From Actinomadura rupiterrae (GTDB taxonomy: Bacteria; Actinomycetota; Actinomycetes; Streptosporangiales; Streptosporangiaceae), in assembly GCF_024172125.1 (NCBI RefSeq), contig NZ_JAMZEA010000008.1, positions 434,001 through 498,000 of the forward strand: 64,000 nt of DNA. Reading direction: 5' to 3'. Numbering within the stretch: the stretch's first letter is position 1; each line of letters begins with the position of its first letter. A program made the position numbers and the translations under genes. Shown here piece after piece: positions 50,676 to 59,065 of this stretch. A model generated the notes under the pieces. The model saw only the letters and a program-made list of their open reading frames with translations. It had not been told where the DNA came from and did not search any database.

Positions 50676-50758
50676 GGGCGGGTGGCGGAACGGCAGACGC
50701 GCACGGTTCAGGTCCGTGTGTCCGAAAGGATGTGAGGGTTCAAATCCCTCCTCGCCCA
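50676..50758 (+). tRNA. tRNA-Leu (anticodon CAG)
   Basis: 83-nt class II tRNA: acceptor GGGCGGG/CTCGCCC, anticodon stem CACGG/CCGTG around TTCAGGT (CAG at 50709-50711), long variable arm (TGTCCGAAAGGATGT), T arm GAGGG TTCAAAT CCCTC. CCA is not encoded. It marks the boundary between conserved chromosome and the accessory region to the right. Confidence 0.95.
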
Positions 50759-50801
50759 CTTCGGGGTAGTGACGCAAGTCCTCCCCCCATAGTGACGAAA
50801 T

Positions 50802-50835
50802 AAGACCCCTCTGCGCCAGGCGGAGGGGTCTTCGT
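50802..50835 (+). terminator. Terminator after tRNA-Leu
   Basis: AAGACCCCTC (50802-50811) pairs with GAGGGGTCTT (50823-50832), followed by CGTCGTTGT, 44 bp past the tRNA. Confidence 0.75.
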
Positions 50836-50981
50836 CGTTGTCGGTGCTCCGAAGGGGGTGGCTTGCCGCCTTGAGGGCGCCGCGAATCGATCATGGGGGC
50901 CTTCTGAAGCGGGCGTGCGGCGGCTCAACTGATTCTGGGCAGGCTCGCGCCCGGAGAGTTGCCGTGGTGCGTGCGGGATGG

Positions 50982-52754
50982 TCAGGCCACCTCGTCGAGG
51001 TGGCCCTTGGGTGTCCAGGTGCCCAGCGGCTTGTACTTCCGACGCCGCGCTCGGCGGCGGGGCTGGCCGTCTTCGCCGGGCAGGGTGTCGATCCAGGCGC
51101 TGATCTTGCGCTGGTTGACGCGAGCGAGCTGGAAGGCCAGCACCAGGCTCTGTGCCGCGACGCCGCGGATACGCCGCTTCTGAGCCCGCTCGATCGCCTC
51201 TTGCGCATCGTCCTTGGCGAATCCGTTGAAACCCTCGACGGCGTTGCGGAGCCGAAAGTAGAGCTTCTGCCAGATCGGACTGCCGTAGGGGTGTGCCTGC
51301 CAGTGCTTGGCGCCGTCCTCAGAGCCGATGGTGATGCTTCCCTGCTTACAGATGGGCGGTGGCTCGCTGACGGGGGACGGCCGTGGATCGACCAAGGGCA
51401 GGCGAGGGTCTGTGCCCATACTGGCCGGCTTGAGGGGGCACTGGACCTTCCCGGCGGCGGCAGGACACATGTAGCGCTGCTGCCCCTGGTCGCCGGGCAG
51501 GCCCTTCCGGGGCAGCAGGTAGTGAGCGCGGGCGTGGATGCGTTCCACCCAGGTTTCGGGGTCGATCTTTTTCGGCCCGGCGGCGCGCTGCAGATCGCGG
51601 GTTGCGTCGATCAATCGTTGCGGGGTCGAGGGACAGCACCAGGTGCCCTCGACCAGCAGTGCGCCGTCGGCCTGCGCCATGCTTCCGAGCTGGTCCTTGC
51701 GGTAGTCGTATACCGGGTCATAGCCGAGCGCCCGCACAGGGAGTTGCCAAGCATTCGGGTTCGAGCCGTTGTAGAGCCGGTCGCCAGCCACATACCCGAC
51801 GGGGTGTCCGCGTTCCTTGATGCTCTTCAGCATGGTGACGCCGTTGCTGCCGGGGTTGTGCCCGGGCTTGTCCAGGCGCATGCTCAACACCAGCGCGGGC
51901 AGGAGCCTCGGGTCGCCACAGCCGTGCTCCTGGGGGCGTGGGTCGTGGTGGGGGTTGTATGCGATCGCCAAATTCGCGTCGTAGCCGAAGAGCCTCCTTG
52001 CACTCCTCTTCTTACGTGGGTTCCGTTTGCTGCCAGACTTGGTCGGGCGGATGTGGCTGTGGAGGTCGGGGGCGCGGTGGTCGCCCTCGCGGACGTACCA
52101 GCCTGCGTCGGGGTCGGTGGCGGTGACCGGCCCGTCCTGTTCGACGCCGCGGGCCCATGTGGCGATCGGGGTTGCGTCCACACCCAGCGAGCCGTCCCAA
52201 TGCTCATCCAGCCGGTGGCGGACGGCGGCGATCGACGCCCCCAGGATTGCGTCGATGACTTTGTGGAGCCGTTCACGCCGCTGCGCGAGCAGCTCGCTGT
52301 CGGCTTCCTGGATGATCTGCTCAACTACGGCGACCGGAAGCCGCCGGTTCATGGGCAGGGGCGAGGGGTTCAGCTCGTCGAGGAGGCGGTGCGTGAGCCG
52401 CAGCACGACTCTGTAGGCGGCAGCGAAGCCACGGGCGTTGTCGACGCGGTCGACCAAGCCGAAGCGGCGCCGCCAATCCTCGGGAATGCCCCAGTGCAGG
52501 ATCTCGGTGACCTGAGTGAACAGCACTCCTCCGGTGCGGTGAGCACACAGCGCCATCCCGACCAGCAGCCCCTCGACGGTGCACGTACGGGGACGGCCTC
52601 GTTCGCGGGCGATGTACCTCTCCAACTCGGCTACGATCCCGGATTCGGCGATGAACGCGGCGGCGTCGCGCACTCGCTGATCACCGAACTCAATGCGTGG
52701 ACGTTGAGCCGCCGAGGCGGGAAGGTCCCCGTGTTGAAGCGGCGGCAGTGTCAC
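50982..52754 (-). CDS. DDE transposase-like protein
   Basis: 590 residues. N-terminal region with GRPRTCTVEGLLVGMALCAH; the probable catalytic acids are Asp in LGVDATPIATWA, Asp in YVAGDRLYNGSN and Glu in RNAVEGFNGFAKDD, spaced as in IS1182/IS4-type DDE enzymes. A cysteine-rich insertion (CCPSTPQR; CPAAAGKVQCPLK) precedes the third motif. The start overlaps the stop of the upstream recombinase-like gene by 4 bp, so the two are translated as a unit. No terminal inverted repeats were found around the pair, so its mobility is unproven. Confidence 0.7.
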   Translation of the reverse strand: MTLPPLQHGDLPASAAQRPRIEFGDQRVRDAAAFIAESGIVAELERYIARERGRPRTCTVEGLLVGMALCAHRTGGVLFTQVTEILHWGIPEDWRRRFGLVDRVDNARGFAAAYRVVLRLTHRLLDELNPSPLPMNRRLPVAVVEQIIQEADSELLAQRRERLHKVIDAILGASIAAVRHRLDEHWDGSLGVDATPIATWARGVEQDGPVTATDPDAGWYVREGDHRAPDLHSHIRPTKSGSKRNPRKKRSARRLFGYDANLAIAYNPHHDPRPQEHGCGDPRLLPALVLSMRLDKPGHNPGSNGVTMLKSIKERGHPVGYVAGDRLYNGSNPNAWQLPVRALGYDPVYDYRKDQLGSMAQADGALLVEGTWCCPSTPQRLIDATRDLQRAAGPKKIDPETWVERIHARAHYLLPRKGLPGDQGQQRYMCPAAAGKVQCPLKPASMGTDPRLPLVDPRPSPVSEPPPICKQGSITIGSEDGAKHWQAHPYGSPIWQKLYFRLRNAVEGFNGFAKDDAQEAIERAQKRRIRGVAAQSLVLAFQLARVNQRKISAWIDTLPGEDGQPRRRARRRKYKPLGTWTPKGHLDEVA

Positions 52755-53713
52755 AGGTCACCGCGCAGCAGGTCGGCGGCCGGTCCGGCGGCCATGCCCC
52801 GGACGTGCGGAAGGATGCGGGACAACCCGTGCAGGGTGTCCAAGCCGGCTGCCGCAACAATCACTGGCAGCGGCACACACTGCTCGATCAACTCGACCAG
52901 CCAGGTCGCCCGTAGTCGGCCCATCACCAGCGTGGGGGTGCTGGGCGCATGGTGACAGCGGGCCAGGAAGTTGGTGACCGTGTTTTTTCCGCGAGCGCCG
53001 GATCGGGGCCGGAACAGATAGGACACCTGCCCGTCGAATCGCGCGGCCTCGTGCAACAGAGGCCTCTCCCAGGCGCGCCGGCACACCACCTGTCGTTCCC
53101 GTCGTCCGCGGATGTGGACGACGGCTGCACCGTTGCCCGGTCGCCGAATGTCATGGGCGCGCAGCGGGATGATCTCGGGGGAGTCCAGACCACAGCCTCG
53201 GCCCAGGCACAGCAGCAACCGGCAGCCTGCACGGAGCTCGTCGGTTGGCTGTCCGTCGGCCCAGTACCAGAGGCGCGCCACCTCGGAGTCGGTATAGGGC
53301 TTGGCCGCTGTCGCAGCCGACAGCTTGACCGGCTTGCCGGTCTGGCAGTCGGGGCCGAGTACCGCCTCGCGCAGCCGATGCAGCTTGGTGCGGTAGTTAC
53401 CCCGAGAGCATTTGCTCGCATTCGTGCCCACCAGGATGAACCGTTCGATCAGCTCCCGCGACAACCAGCTTTCGGCGCCCGGCGGATAGCCCTGGGCGTC
53501 GGCGAACATTGCCAGCTGCGCCAGCACGCTCATCAACTCCCCGGCGGTGTAGGGCGTCAGCGGCTCGGACCGCTGCACGATCTCCCGCACCCCGTCCTCG
53601 ACCCGCGCCCAGGCCGCGGGACTGCCTCGCCGCGGTCGGTAGGAGTTGATCCGGTTGGACACAGGTACCTGCCAGAGATAGACGCCCGGAGGCACCTCCG
53701 CCCCCCTAAGCAC
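52751..53713 (-). CDS. Tyrosine-recombinase-like protein with atypical catalytic residues
   Basis: 320 residues. Overall layout of a phage-type integrase: an N-terminal helical core-binding region, then GLDSPEIIPLRAHDIRRPGNG where active enzymes have GLRxSE...L, and RLRATWLVELIEQCVPLPVIVAAAGLD where HxLRHT is expected. The first Arg appears replaced by Asp, His-x-x-Arg is altered, and no clear terminal Tyr is seen. It could be an inactive or divergent recombinase acting as accessory factor to the coupled transposase. Confidence 0.55.
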   Translation of the reverse strand: MLRGAEVPPGVYLWQVPVSNRINSYRPRRGSPAAWARVEDGVREIVQRSEPLTPYTAGELMSVLAQLAMFADAQGYPPGAESWLSRELIERFILVGTNASKCSRGNYRTKLHRLREAVLGPDCQTGKPVKLSAATAAKPYTDSEVARLWYWADGQPTDELRAGCRLLLCLGRGCGLDSPEIIPLRAHDIRRPGNGAAVVHIRGRRERQVVCRRAWERPLLHEAARFDGQVSYLFRPRSGARGKNTVTNFLARCHHAPSTPTLVMGRLRATWLVELIEQCVPLPVIVAAAGLDTLHGLSRILPHVRGMAAGPAADLLRGDL

Positions 53714-53786
53714 CGCTACCCCAATAGCACCCTGCTATTTCAATAGACGGATCATAAATGATCATGGAGAGGGCAAGGTCGGCGAC

Positions 53787-54161
53787 GTGTCTGGTGACGA
53801 CTCCCGTACTCGACGCCCCCGGGACTTCGCTGTCGAAGGGCAGTGGCCGCAGGCACTGCTGGTCGACGAGTCCGGCGGCGAACCCTATGGAGCGCAGGTC
53901 GCCCAAGAGCTCGCGCGCCGCTTGGGCGAGGCGATGGCCGAGCAGGGATTCAGTGCCAACCGCCTGTCCCGCGAGAGCGGTGTCAATCGGCAGACCATCG
54001 CCAATGTCCTGGCAGGGGCGGTCTGGCCGGACCTGATGACGATCGCCAACCTGCAACGGGCGCTCAGCGTGCGCTGGCTGCCGGACGGCGCGCAAGAGGG
54101 GACCGTCCGGCAGGAGGCCGGCGGTGAAGAAGGACATGGGCATCTCGCCGTTCGAGGATGA
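53787..54161 (+). CDS. XRE-family HTH regulator
   Basis: 124 residues from GTG at 53787. The HTH lies at about 36-85: RRLGEAMAEQGFSANRLSRESGVNRQTIANVLAGAVWPDLMTIANLQRAL. The flanks are hydrophilic. It is divergent from the recombinase/transposase pair across 73 bp, so it probably controls that operon. Confidence 0.8.
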   Translation: MSGDDSRTRRPRDFAVEGQWPQALLVDESGGEPYGAQVAQELARRLGEAMAEQGFSANRLSRESGVNRQTIANVLAGAVWPDLMTIANLQRALSVRWLPDGAQEGTVRQEAGGEEGHGHLAVRG

Positions 54162-54352
54162 AAACGGGCACGTCAAGGCGACGGCCACGGCGAAATGCCC
54201 GAATCACCTGCGACCCGACTGTGGAGACGGGTAGTGTTTCGAGCAAACGACGAGCCGTCAGTTATGCGCTGTGGTCAGTCGTTCGGCCGCCGCCGAAGGT
54301 CAGAGCTCGGCGGCGGCCACTTTTATTGCGCGACTTCAGACGCGCACCAGGG

Positions 54353-54952
54353 TTACATCGTTGCCCCCTGCTCATCGATGGGGGCGTCCTCGTCGGAGGC
54401 TGCGGACGCGGACGGCGCGGGTCGGTCGACACCGTCGTTGAAGCGGTACCAGGTCTCGTTCTTCGAGGCCCAGTGCTTGAGCACCTCGCCCTTGTCGACC
54501 ATCTTGTCGACGGTGAGACGCACGATCTTGTTGTTCGCTTCTCCGAGAGCCACGGTGATCTCGTTGACGCGCCACCACCGCTCGGCGCCCTGGGCCAGGA
54601 TCTGCCAGATCCTGTCCCGGCGCGGGGCCTTGATCTTCACAACGTTGGTGGCCGACTTCGCAGGCGTGACAGGCGTCGTGCGAGTGACCGGTGCCACAGG
54701 TTCGGGGGCCGGTCCAGGCTGCGAGGTGGGAGCTTCTTCGGGCCCCTCGGGCTCGGCGTCTGAGGACAGAAACTCCGGATCGTCGGGGAATGCCTCGATA
54801 TCCGCCCTCTGGGCATCCAAAGCGGCCCGCACCGAGGAGAGTCGCTCACTCACGGCGGCCAACTGGCTTTTGAGTCGAGACTCTTCCTCGACCAGCCCTG
54901 CCGCCACGCGCTCATACGCCTCTACCGACACGCGTCGGAGATCCTGGCCCAT
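54353..54952 (-). CDS. Coiled-coil protein with C-terminal winged-helix-like domain
   Basis: 199 residues: a helical coiled coil (about 10-52, EEESRLKSQLAAVSERLSSVR), a Pro/Thr-rich linker, and a C-terminal domain (about 105-175) with RDRIWQILAQGAERWWRVNEI and IVRLTVDKMVDKGEVLKHWAS, resembling a winged helix. Not recognised. No close partner: more than 180 bp of empty sequence on both sides. Confidence 0.65.
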   Translation of the reverse strand: MGQDLRRVSVEAYERVAAGLVEEESRLKSQLAAVSERLSSVRAALDAQRADIEAFPDDPEFLSSDAEPEGPEEAPTSQPGPAPEPVAPVTRTTPVTPAKSATNVVKIKAPRRDRIWQILAQGAERWWRVNEITVALGEANNKIVRLTVDKMVDKGEVLKHWASKNETWYRFNDGVDRPAPSASAASDEDAPIDEQGATM

Positions 54953-55136
54953 GGGTCAGCAAGCTACCGCGCCCGAGCTGCCCGACGAGGCAATTTGTGT
55001 GATCTTCCCGGATTTTGCCTGCGGGAAGAGACATCTTCCCAGTTCACGCCCCTTGCCCCGATTCATTGCCCGGTCCCGCCGAGCCGGGCAGCCCATGGAG
55101 GCGCGAACCGCTGAACCCGCTTTGTTTCCCCGAGGG

Positions 55137-55616
55137 TCAAGCCCGCCGCAGCGTCTTCCGAAGGTGCTCCCACCAGGAAGGTGTCATGTCGGGCATGCCG
55201 CTTTGGTCGACAGTGCATGCCGGACATAGCAGCTGTGTGGAGCCGACTGTCCAGCCGGCCTGCCGAAGACGGGTTCGGGCTGGTGCCCAATCGGGTGAGG
55301 CTGTGGTGCTGGTCGCCGTCGAAGCAACCATGACCGGCCCGGTGCCGCTCAGGCAGAACGAGCATTCCACTGGCCACAGTGCACTCGTTGGAGCGCAGTC
55401 ATAACAGAAGTGTGCCTCCTGCCAGCCGGTGTCTGACCAGATGAGCCACGTGCAGGCAAGGTCGCCGGCTGCGGACTCCAGTGCTCCCGCCCGGCACAAC
55501 CCCGGCGCCGCGGCGGCCACCTGGCGCGCGGAGCGGCGACAGCCTTGGCAGCGCGCTGATAACCGGCCGCGCGCTGGCCAAGCGAGTGGCCGCCGGTTCC
55601 CTCGTCGAGTGGGCAC
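55137..55616 (-). CDS. Cysteine-rich (zinc-ribbon-like) hypothetical protein
   Basis: 159 residues with four CxxC pairs: CQGC (near 24), CYDC, CSFC and CPAC, plus Trp-rich segments (TWLIWSDTGWQEAHF). Such spacing suggests two zinc-binding sites. No known family recognised and the start is unsure; the first 35 residues are Arg-rich and may be untranslated. Confidence 0.5.
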   Translation of the reverse strand: MPTRRGNRRPLAWPARGRLSARCQGCRRSARQVAAAAPGLCRAGALESAAGDLACTWLIWSDTGWQEAHFCYDCAPTSALWPVECSFCLSGTGPVMVASTATSTTASPDWAPARTRLRQAGWTVGSTQLLCPACTVDQSGMPDMTPSWWEHLRKTLRRA

Positions 55617-55912
55617 CCGGCATTACCTGGCTGTTGTCGAGCCCATAGTGGGCAACGCAAGACGACCACTAGCGTCGGCCAAGACGGAACAACGATTCCT
55701 CAGCCTGGCGGCACCGCTGACGGACGGTGCCTTCACCACCACGAATGTCTCCATGCTGGTCCCCCGAGTATTGCTGTGAGAACGGTGGTCCCCCTTGATC
55801 ATCTGTTGCCCAAGCATGGTCAGGTGCAACCACGATAGCAACCTGAAAGGTTGCGGCGGACGGCACCGGAACGGCGGTACTGTCCCTCTCCCGCCAGCCG
55901 GAATGGGAGATC

Positions 55913-56347
55913 ATGTACCGGATACTCTGCATCCTGGCTTTGGTCGCAGTGTCGGCGGCAGGCCTGACGGTGGGCTGCTTCGGCCAACAGGACACCTCCC
56001 GTGCAGCGGACTGGGCTAGGCGGGCATGCGAGAAGCTCACCGCCCGTCCTCAGGGGAGCCCGCCGCGTGCGGCGACCCAGCATGGGGCATATGTGCTGAT
56101 CGCGCACCAGATCCATGCGGTCTCGGACCTGTCCACGCGCGCTGCCCGAGCCGATTTGCGCTGGGAGGAGCTGAACCGGGCCATGGCTGTTCTGGTCGAC
56201 TCCGCGGACTGGAAGGTCAGCCTTCCGAACCCCGACCATCTAACCTCCGACGAGAATCGGACGTTCCAGCAATGGCAGGACTGGGGACAGGCGGCCATGA
56301 ACACAGTGCTGGCGGAATGCCGCAAGGCGACTATCCATCCGCAATAG
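55913..56347 (+). CDS. Putative lipoprotein
   Basis: 144 residues. A hydrophobic N-terminus (ILCILALVAVSAAGLTVGC) ends in a Cys at position 22 with an atypical lipobox (TVGC; Thr at -3). The mature part is helical and Trp-rich (AADWARRACEKL; QQWQDWGQAAMNTVLAECR). Not recognised. GGGAG lies 4 bp before the ATG. Confidence 0.6.
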   Translation: MYRILCILALVAVSAAGLTVGCFGQQDTSRAADWARRACEKLTARPQGSPPRAATQHGAYVLIAHQIHAVSDLSTRAARADLRWEELNRAMAVLVDSADWKVSLPNPDHLTSDENRTFQQWQDWGQAAMNTVLAECRKATIHPQ

Positions 56348-56965
56348 AGGACTGCGGTGTCCAGGCGATCCGAAGAGTCGTCACTCCGCCGGGTCACGTC
56401 TTGACGTGCCGGATCAATCCCTGGCGGTCGCCGTGCCGGGGCGTGTTGCCTGGGTGATCGCCGAATGCAGGCCAGGGGCGGCTTGAGCGACCAGAGTGAC
56501 GATGACGTTGCTGATGCCGAGGTGTCCGCCAGTGCGCAGGACGCGGGCGGCTTTGAGTCACCGTCCAGGGAGGTCCGGGCGGCTGATGTCGGTGCCATCG
56601 CCGCGTTCCAACGAGCTTCCTGGTTCACAACCCGGGATGGCCGATTTCGGTCGATCGGCTGCAGTATCTGCACCCAGTCGAGGATCGCCGGAATTCGATA
56701 GAGTTGCGTTGCTTGACGGTGCGCTGCGGACATGGCGCACGACCTCCGCTGATCAGGTCTCAACGAGCAGGTTGGTGATCACCCTGTCATTCGTGGCGCC
56801 TCTTCTCCTCCGGCTCCCAGCCCATTGGATCTCCGATGGTGCGCCGGACGGTCCTCTCTCGGGGAAGTCGACTTGCGCCGAAAGGTTCCCAGGCGTAGGG
56901 CCTCAACAGGACCTTTGCACCCGGCGCATGGTCTGCAACGGCATGACGATCCGTGAGAGAGCGCG
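56348..56965. other. No intact gene (618 bp) upstream of the helicase-DarT operon
   Basis: The minus strand contains a 50-residue in-frame fragment (about 56410-56560) of a form like ARVLRTGGHLGISNVIV, similar to the motif post-I region of SAM methyltransferases, which may be a gene remnant. No promoter pair is clear ahead of the GTG at 56966. Confidence 0.4.
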
Positions 56966-58360
56966 GTGAGTCTGCCGGAACCGCGTGGGCGGCAATCGGA
57001 TGTGATTTACCTGCCAGGAGCGGGACATCAGGTTGTTCTGGGCACTGCGGGCACAGGCAAGACCACGATGGCGATGCTGCGCGCTGAGCATCTGGCAGCG
57101 CCCGAAACTCGTAACAGTGGCCGAGTCCTCCTGGTCACCTACAACAATGCGCTGGTCACCTACCTGCGCCATATCCAGCCCGCTGCCGCGGCCAACATCA
57201 CCATCGAGACCTACGGGCTTTTTGCCCGTGGGTACCTCAACAGCGTTGGCAAGATGCCCTATGGCGCGATCGCCAATCCCGAACTGCGCCGCCACCTGGC
57301 CGGACAGGCCATCAAGGAGATCGCTGCCACCTACAAGCCGGGCCAGTTCTTCGAACGGCCCGTCGAGTTCTTCCTCGACGAGATCGAGTGGATCAGTGGT
57401 ATGGGCTTGCAGGCCCTGTCGGACTACCTGGCCGCCGAGCGCGTTGGCCGCGGCCGGGGGGCTGGCCTGAACGACAGCCAGCGCGAGGCCATTTGGAAGA
57501 TCCGCACCGCCTACCTCAAGCTGCGGTCTGACCATGGCAAGACCTACGACTGGTGGGACCTGCCCGGAGCTGTCCGCGCCAGCCTCCCGCAGGACTCCCG
57601 GCCCCGCCGGTACCGCCATGTTGTGATCGATGAAGGTCAGGACCTGGCGCCGGAGGCGATCCGCTCCCTGGCCGCCACCGTTCCCGCCGATGGCTCGGTC
57701 ACCTTCTTTGGCGACTACCACCAGCTGATCTACGGGCAGGGGGTGAGCTGGCGCTCCTGCGGACTGAACATCCACCGGGTTGAGCGCTTCAGTGACAACT
57801 ACCGCAACACCGCGCAGATTGCCCGGCTGGCGATAGCCATGAGTCGCATGCCTCACATGGCGGGTGATCCCCAGGACCTCGTCGAGCCACGCGAGCCCAC
57901 CGCGGCCGGAACGCTGCCGACATTGGTGACCTGCTCTGATCCTGAGCGGGAGATCCAACTGATAGGTGCCCAGGCCCGTGACTACGCCCGTACCGGGACC
58001 GTCGCCGTGCTTGCACGCACCTGGGCAGACGCGCGCCAGGCGTGCGTGGGGCTGCCCGTCCGCGAGCTGGATCCTGAGATGCGTGTATGGGACCCCACGC
58101 CGGGAATCTGGTGCGGTGCCTATCACTCGGCCAAGGGGCTGGAGTTCGACACGGTGATCCTGCCTTTCCTGGACGCTGCGCACATGCCGAATCCCGACAA
58201 GGTCGCCGCCTTTGGTGAACGCGACGCCGAGGCCCGGGAGGCCAGGCTGCTGTACGTGGCGATCACCCGGGCGCGCTCGGACCTGTTGCTTACCCACCGT
58301 GGGCCCCTCACTCCGCTGCTCCCGACCGATCCCGCCCTCTACACCAGGCTGGCTGTATGA
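56966..58360 (+). CDS. Compact UvrD-like superfamily 1 helicase
   Basis: 464 residues from GTG at 56966. Walker A is GTAGTGKT (26-33), motif II DEGQD (222-226), motif III FFGDYHQLIYG, and the C-terminal motifs GAYHSAKGLEFDTVILPF and ARLLYVAITRARSDLLLTHRG. It is shorter than housekeeping UvrD or PcrA (about 700 residues), and the inserted 1B/2B domains are reduced. It uses ATP to move along or unwind nucleic acid. The stop overlaps the ATG of the next gene (ATGA), so it belongs to the same module as the ADP-ribosyltransferase and hydrolase. Confidence 0.88.
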   Translation: MSLPEPRGRQSDVIYLPGAGHQVVLGTAGTGKTTMAMLRAEHLAAPETRNSGRVLLVTYNNALVTYLRHIQPAAAANITIETYGLFARGYLNSVGKMPYGAIANPELRRHLAGQAIKEIAATYKPGQFFERPVEFFLDEIEWISGMGLQALSDYLAAERVGRGRGAGLNDSQREAIWKIRTAYLKLRSDHGKTYDWWDLPGAVRASLPQDSRPRRYRHVVIDEGQDLAPEAIRSLAATVPADGSVTFFGDYHQLIYGQGVSWRSCGLNIHRVERFSDNYRNTAQIARLAIAMSRMPHMAGDPQDLVEPREPTAAGTLPTLVTCSDPEREIQLIGAQARDYARTGTVAVLARTWADARQACVGLPVRELDPEMRVWDPTPGIWCGAYHSAKGLEFDTVILPFLDAAHMPNPDKVAAFGERDAEAREARLLYVAITRARSDLLLTHRGPLTPLLPTDPALYTRLAV

Positions 58361-59061
58361 CCGGCAATGGCGAGGTCGCCCACGCGCGCGCCGCCGTCAG
58401 GCTGACACGGTTGGCGCACTTCACCCCTGCCAAGAATCTGTTCCACATCCTCCGGGACGGGCAGATCCGCAGCAGCAAGGAACTCGCCGACAATGCCAGC
58501 GACCAGTTCTCCCCAACCGACTCCGAACGCTACGATGCCCATCCCGACCGCATTTGCTGCAGCATGCAGTTCCCCAACCCCTACTATCTGTCGATGGCCA
58601 AGGCAAAGGGGCCCTTTCTGAACTACCAGGACTGGGTGTGCCTGCTCCTAGACGCAGCACTCGTCGACAAGCTCGGCACCCTGTTCTCACCCTGCAACGC
58701 CGCCAAGGACCGAGGCGCGCACCTGCGGGTCGGCCGCCAAGCCTTGCTTGATTGCTACGCCGCCGTCTCAAAGCCTGGAGGATGGCAACGCGGTCCCCGT
58801 CACGTTCCTGGGGCGGCAACCGATCTGCAATCCGAAGCGCTGATCCTTGGCCCCGTACCGGTATCGGCCGTCACCGGCATCGTTGTCGCTGATGCCGCCA
58901 CCGCGCGGGAGCAGTACGCTGCCCTCGGCCGACGCGGCCACGCGCCCGACCGATTCTGCTGGATCGTCGCTCCGATCTTCTTCGACCGCGTGAGACTGCC
59001 TTCCCGGATCCGAAACGGCGGAACAATCGAGGAGCGGCCTTGGTCCCCGTCGGCAGACTGA
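58357..59061 (+). CDS. DarT/DUF4433-like ADP-ribosyltransferase
   Basis: 234 residues. DarT-type hallmarks in order: His21 in LAHFTPAKNLFHIL, the loop TDSERYDAHPDRICCSMQFPNPYY (NAD-binding region), WVCLLLDAAL, and the catalytic-Glu candidate Glu160 in DLQSEALILGPVP. DarT enzymes transfer ADP-ribose from NAD+ to thymidine in single-stranded DNA and act as toxins or anti-phage effectors; whether this branch modifies DNA or RNA is unknown. It overlaps the helicase by 4 bp and is followed 4 bp later by an ADP-ribosylglycohydrolase, the expected antidote. Confidence 0.8.
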   Translation: MTGNGEVAHARAAVRLTRLAHFTPAKNLFHILRDGQIRSSKELADNASDQFSPTDSERYDAHPDRICCSMQFPNPYYLSMAKAKGPFLNYQDWVCLLLDAALVDKLGTLFSPCNAAKDRGAHLRVGRQALLDCYAAVSKPGGWQRGPRHVPGAATDLQSEALILGPVPVSAVTGIVVADAATAREQYAALGRRGHAPDRFCWIVAPIFFDRVRLPSRIRNGGTIEERPWSPSAD

Positions 59062-59065
59062 GAAG

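Noticed and set aside
50676..50758. attL/attR direct repeat of tRNA-Leu inside the island
   Set aside because: No second copy of the tRNA 3' end was found by eye between 50760 and 64000.
52751..54161. Intact prophage or integrative plasmid
   Set aside because: No Rep, excisionase, Tra/FtsK or phage structural genes; the recombinase appears to lack key catalytic residues.
56410..56560. Methyltransferase gene on the minus strand
   Set aside because: Only about 50 residues look coherent, with a stop immediately upstream; at most a remnant.
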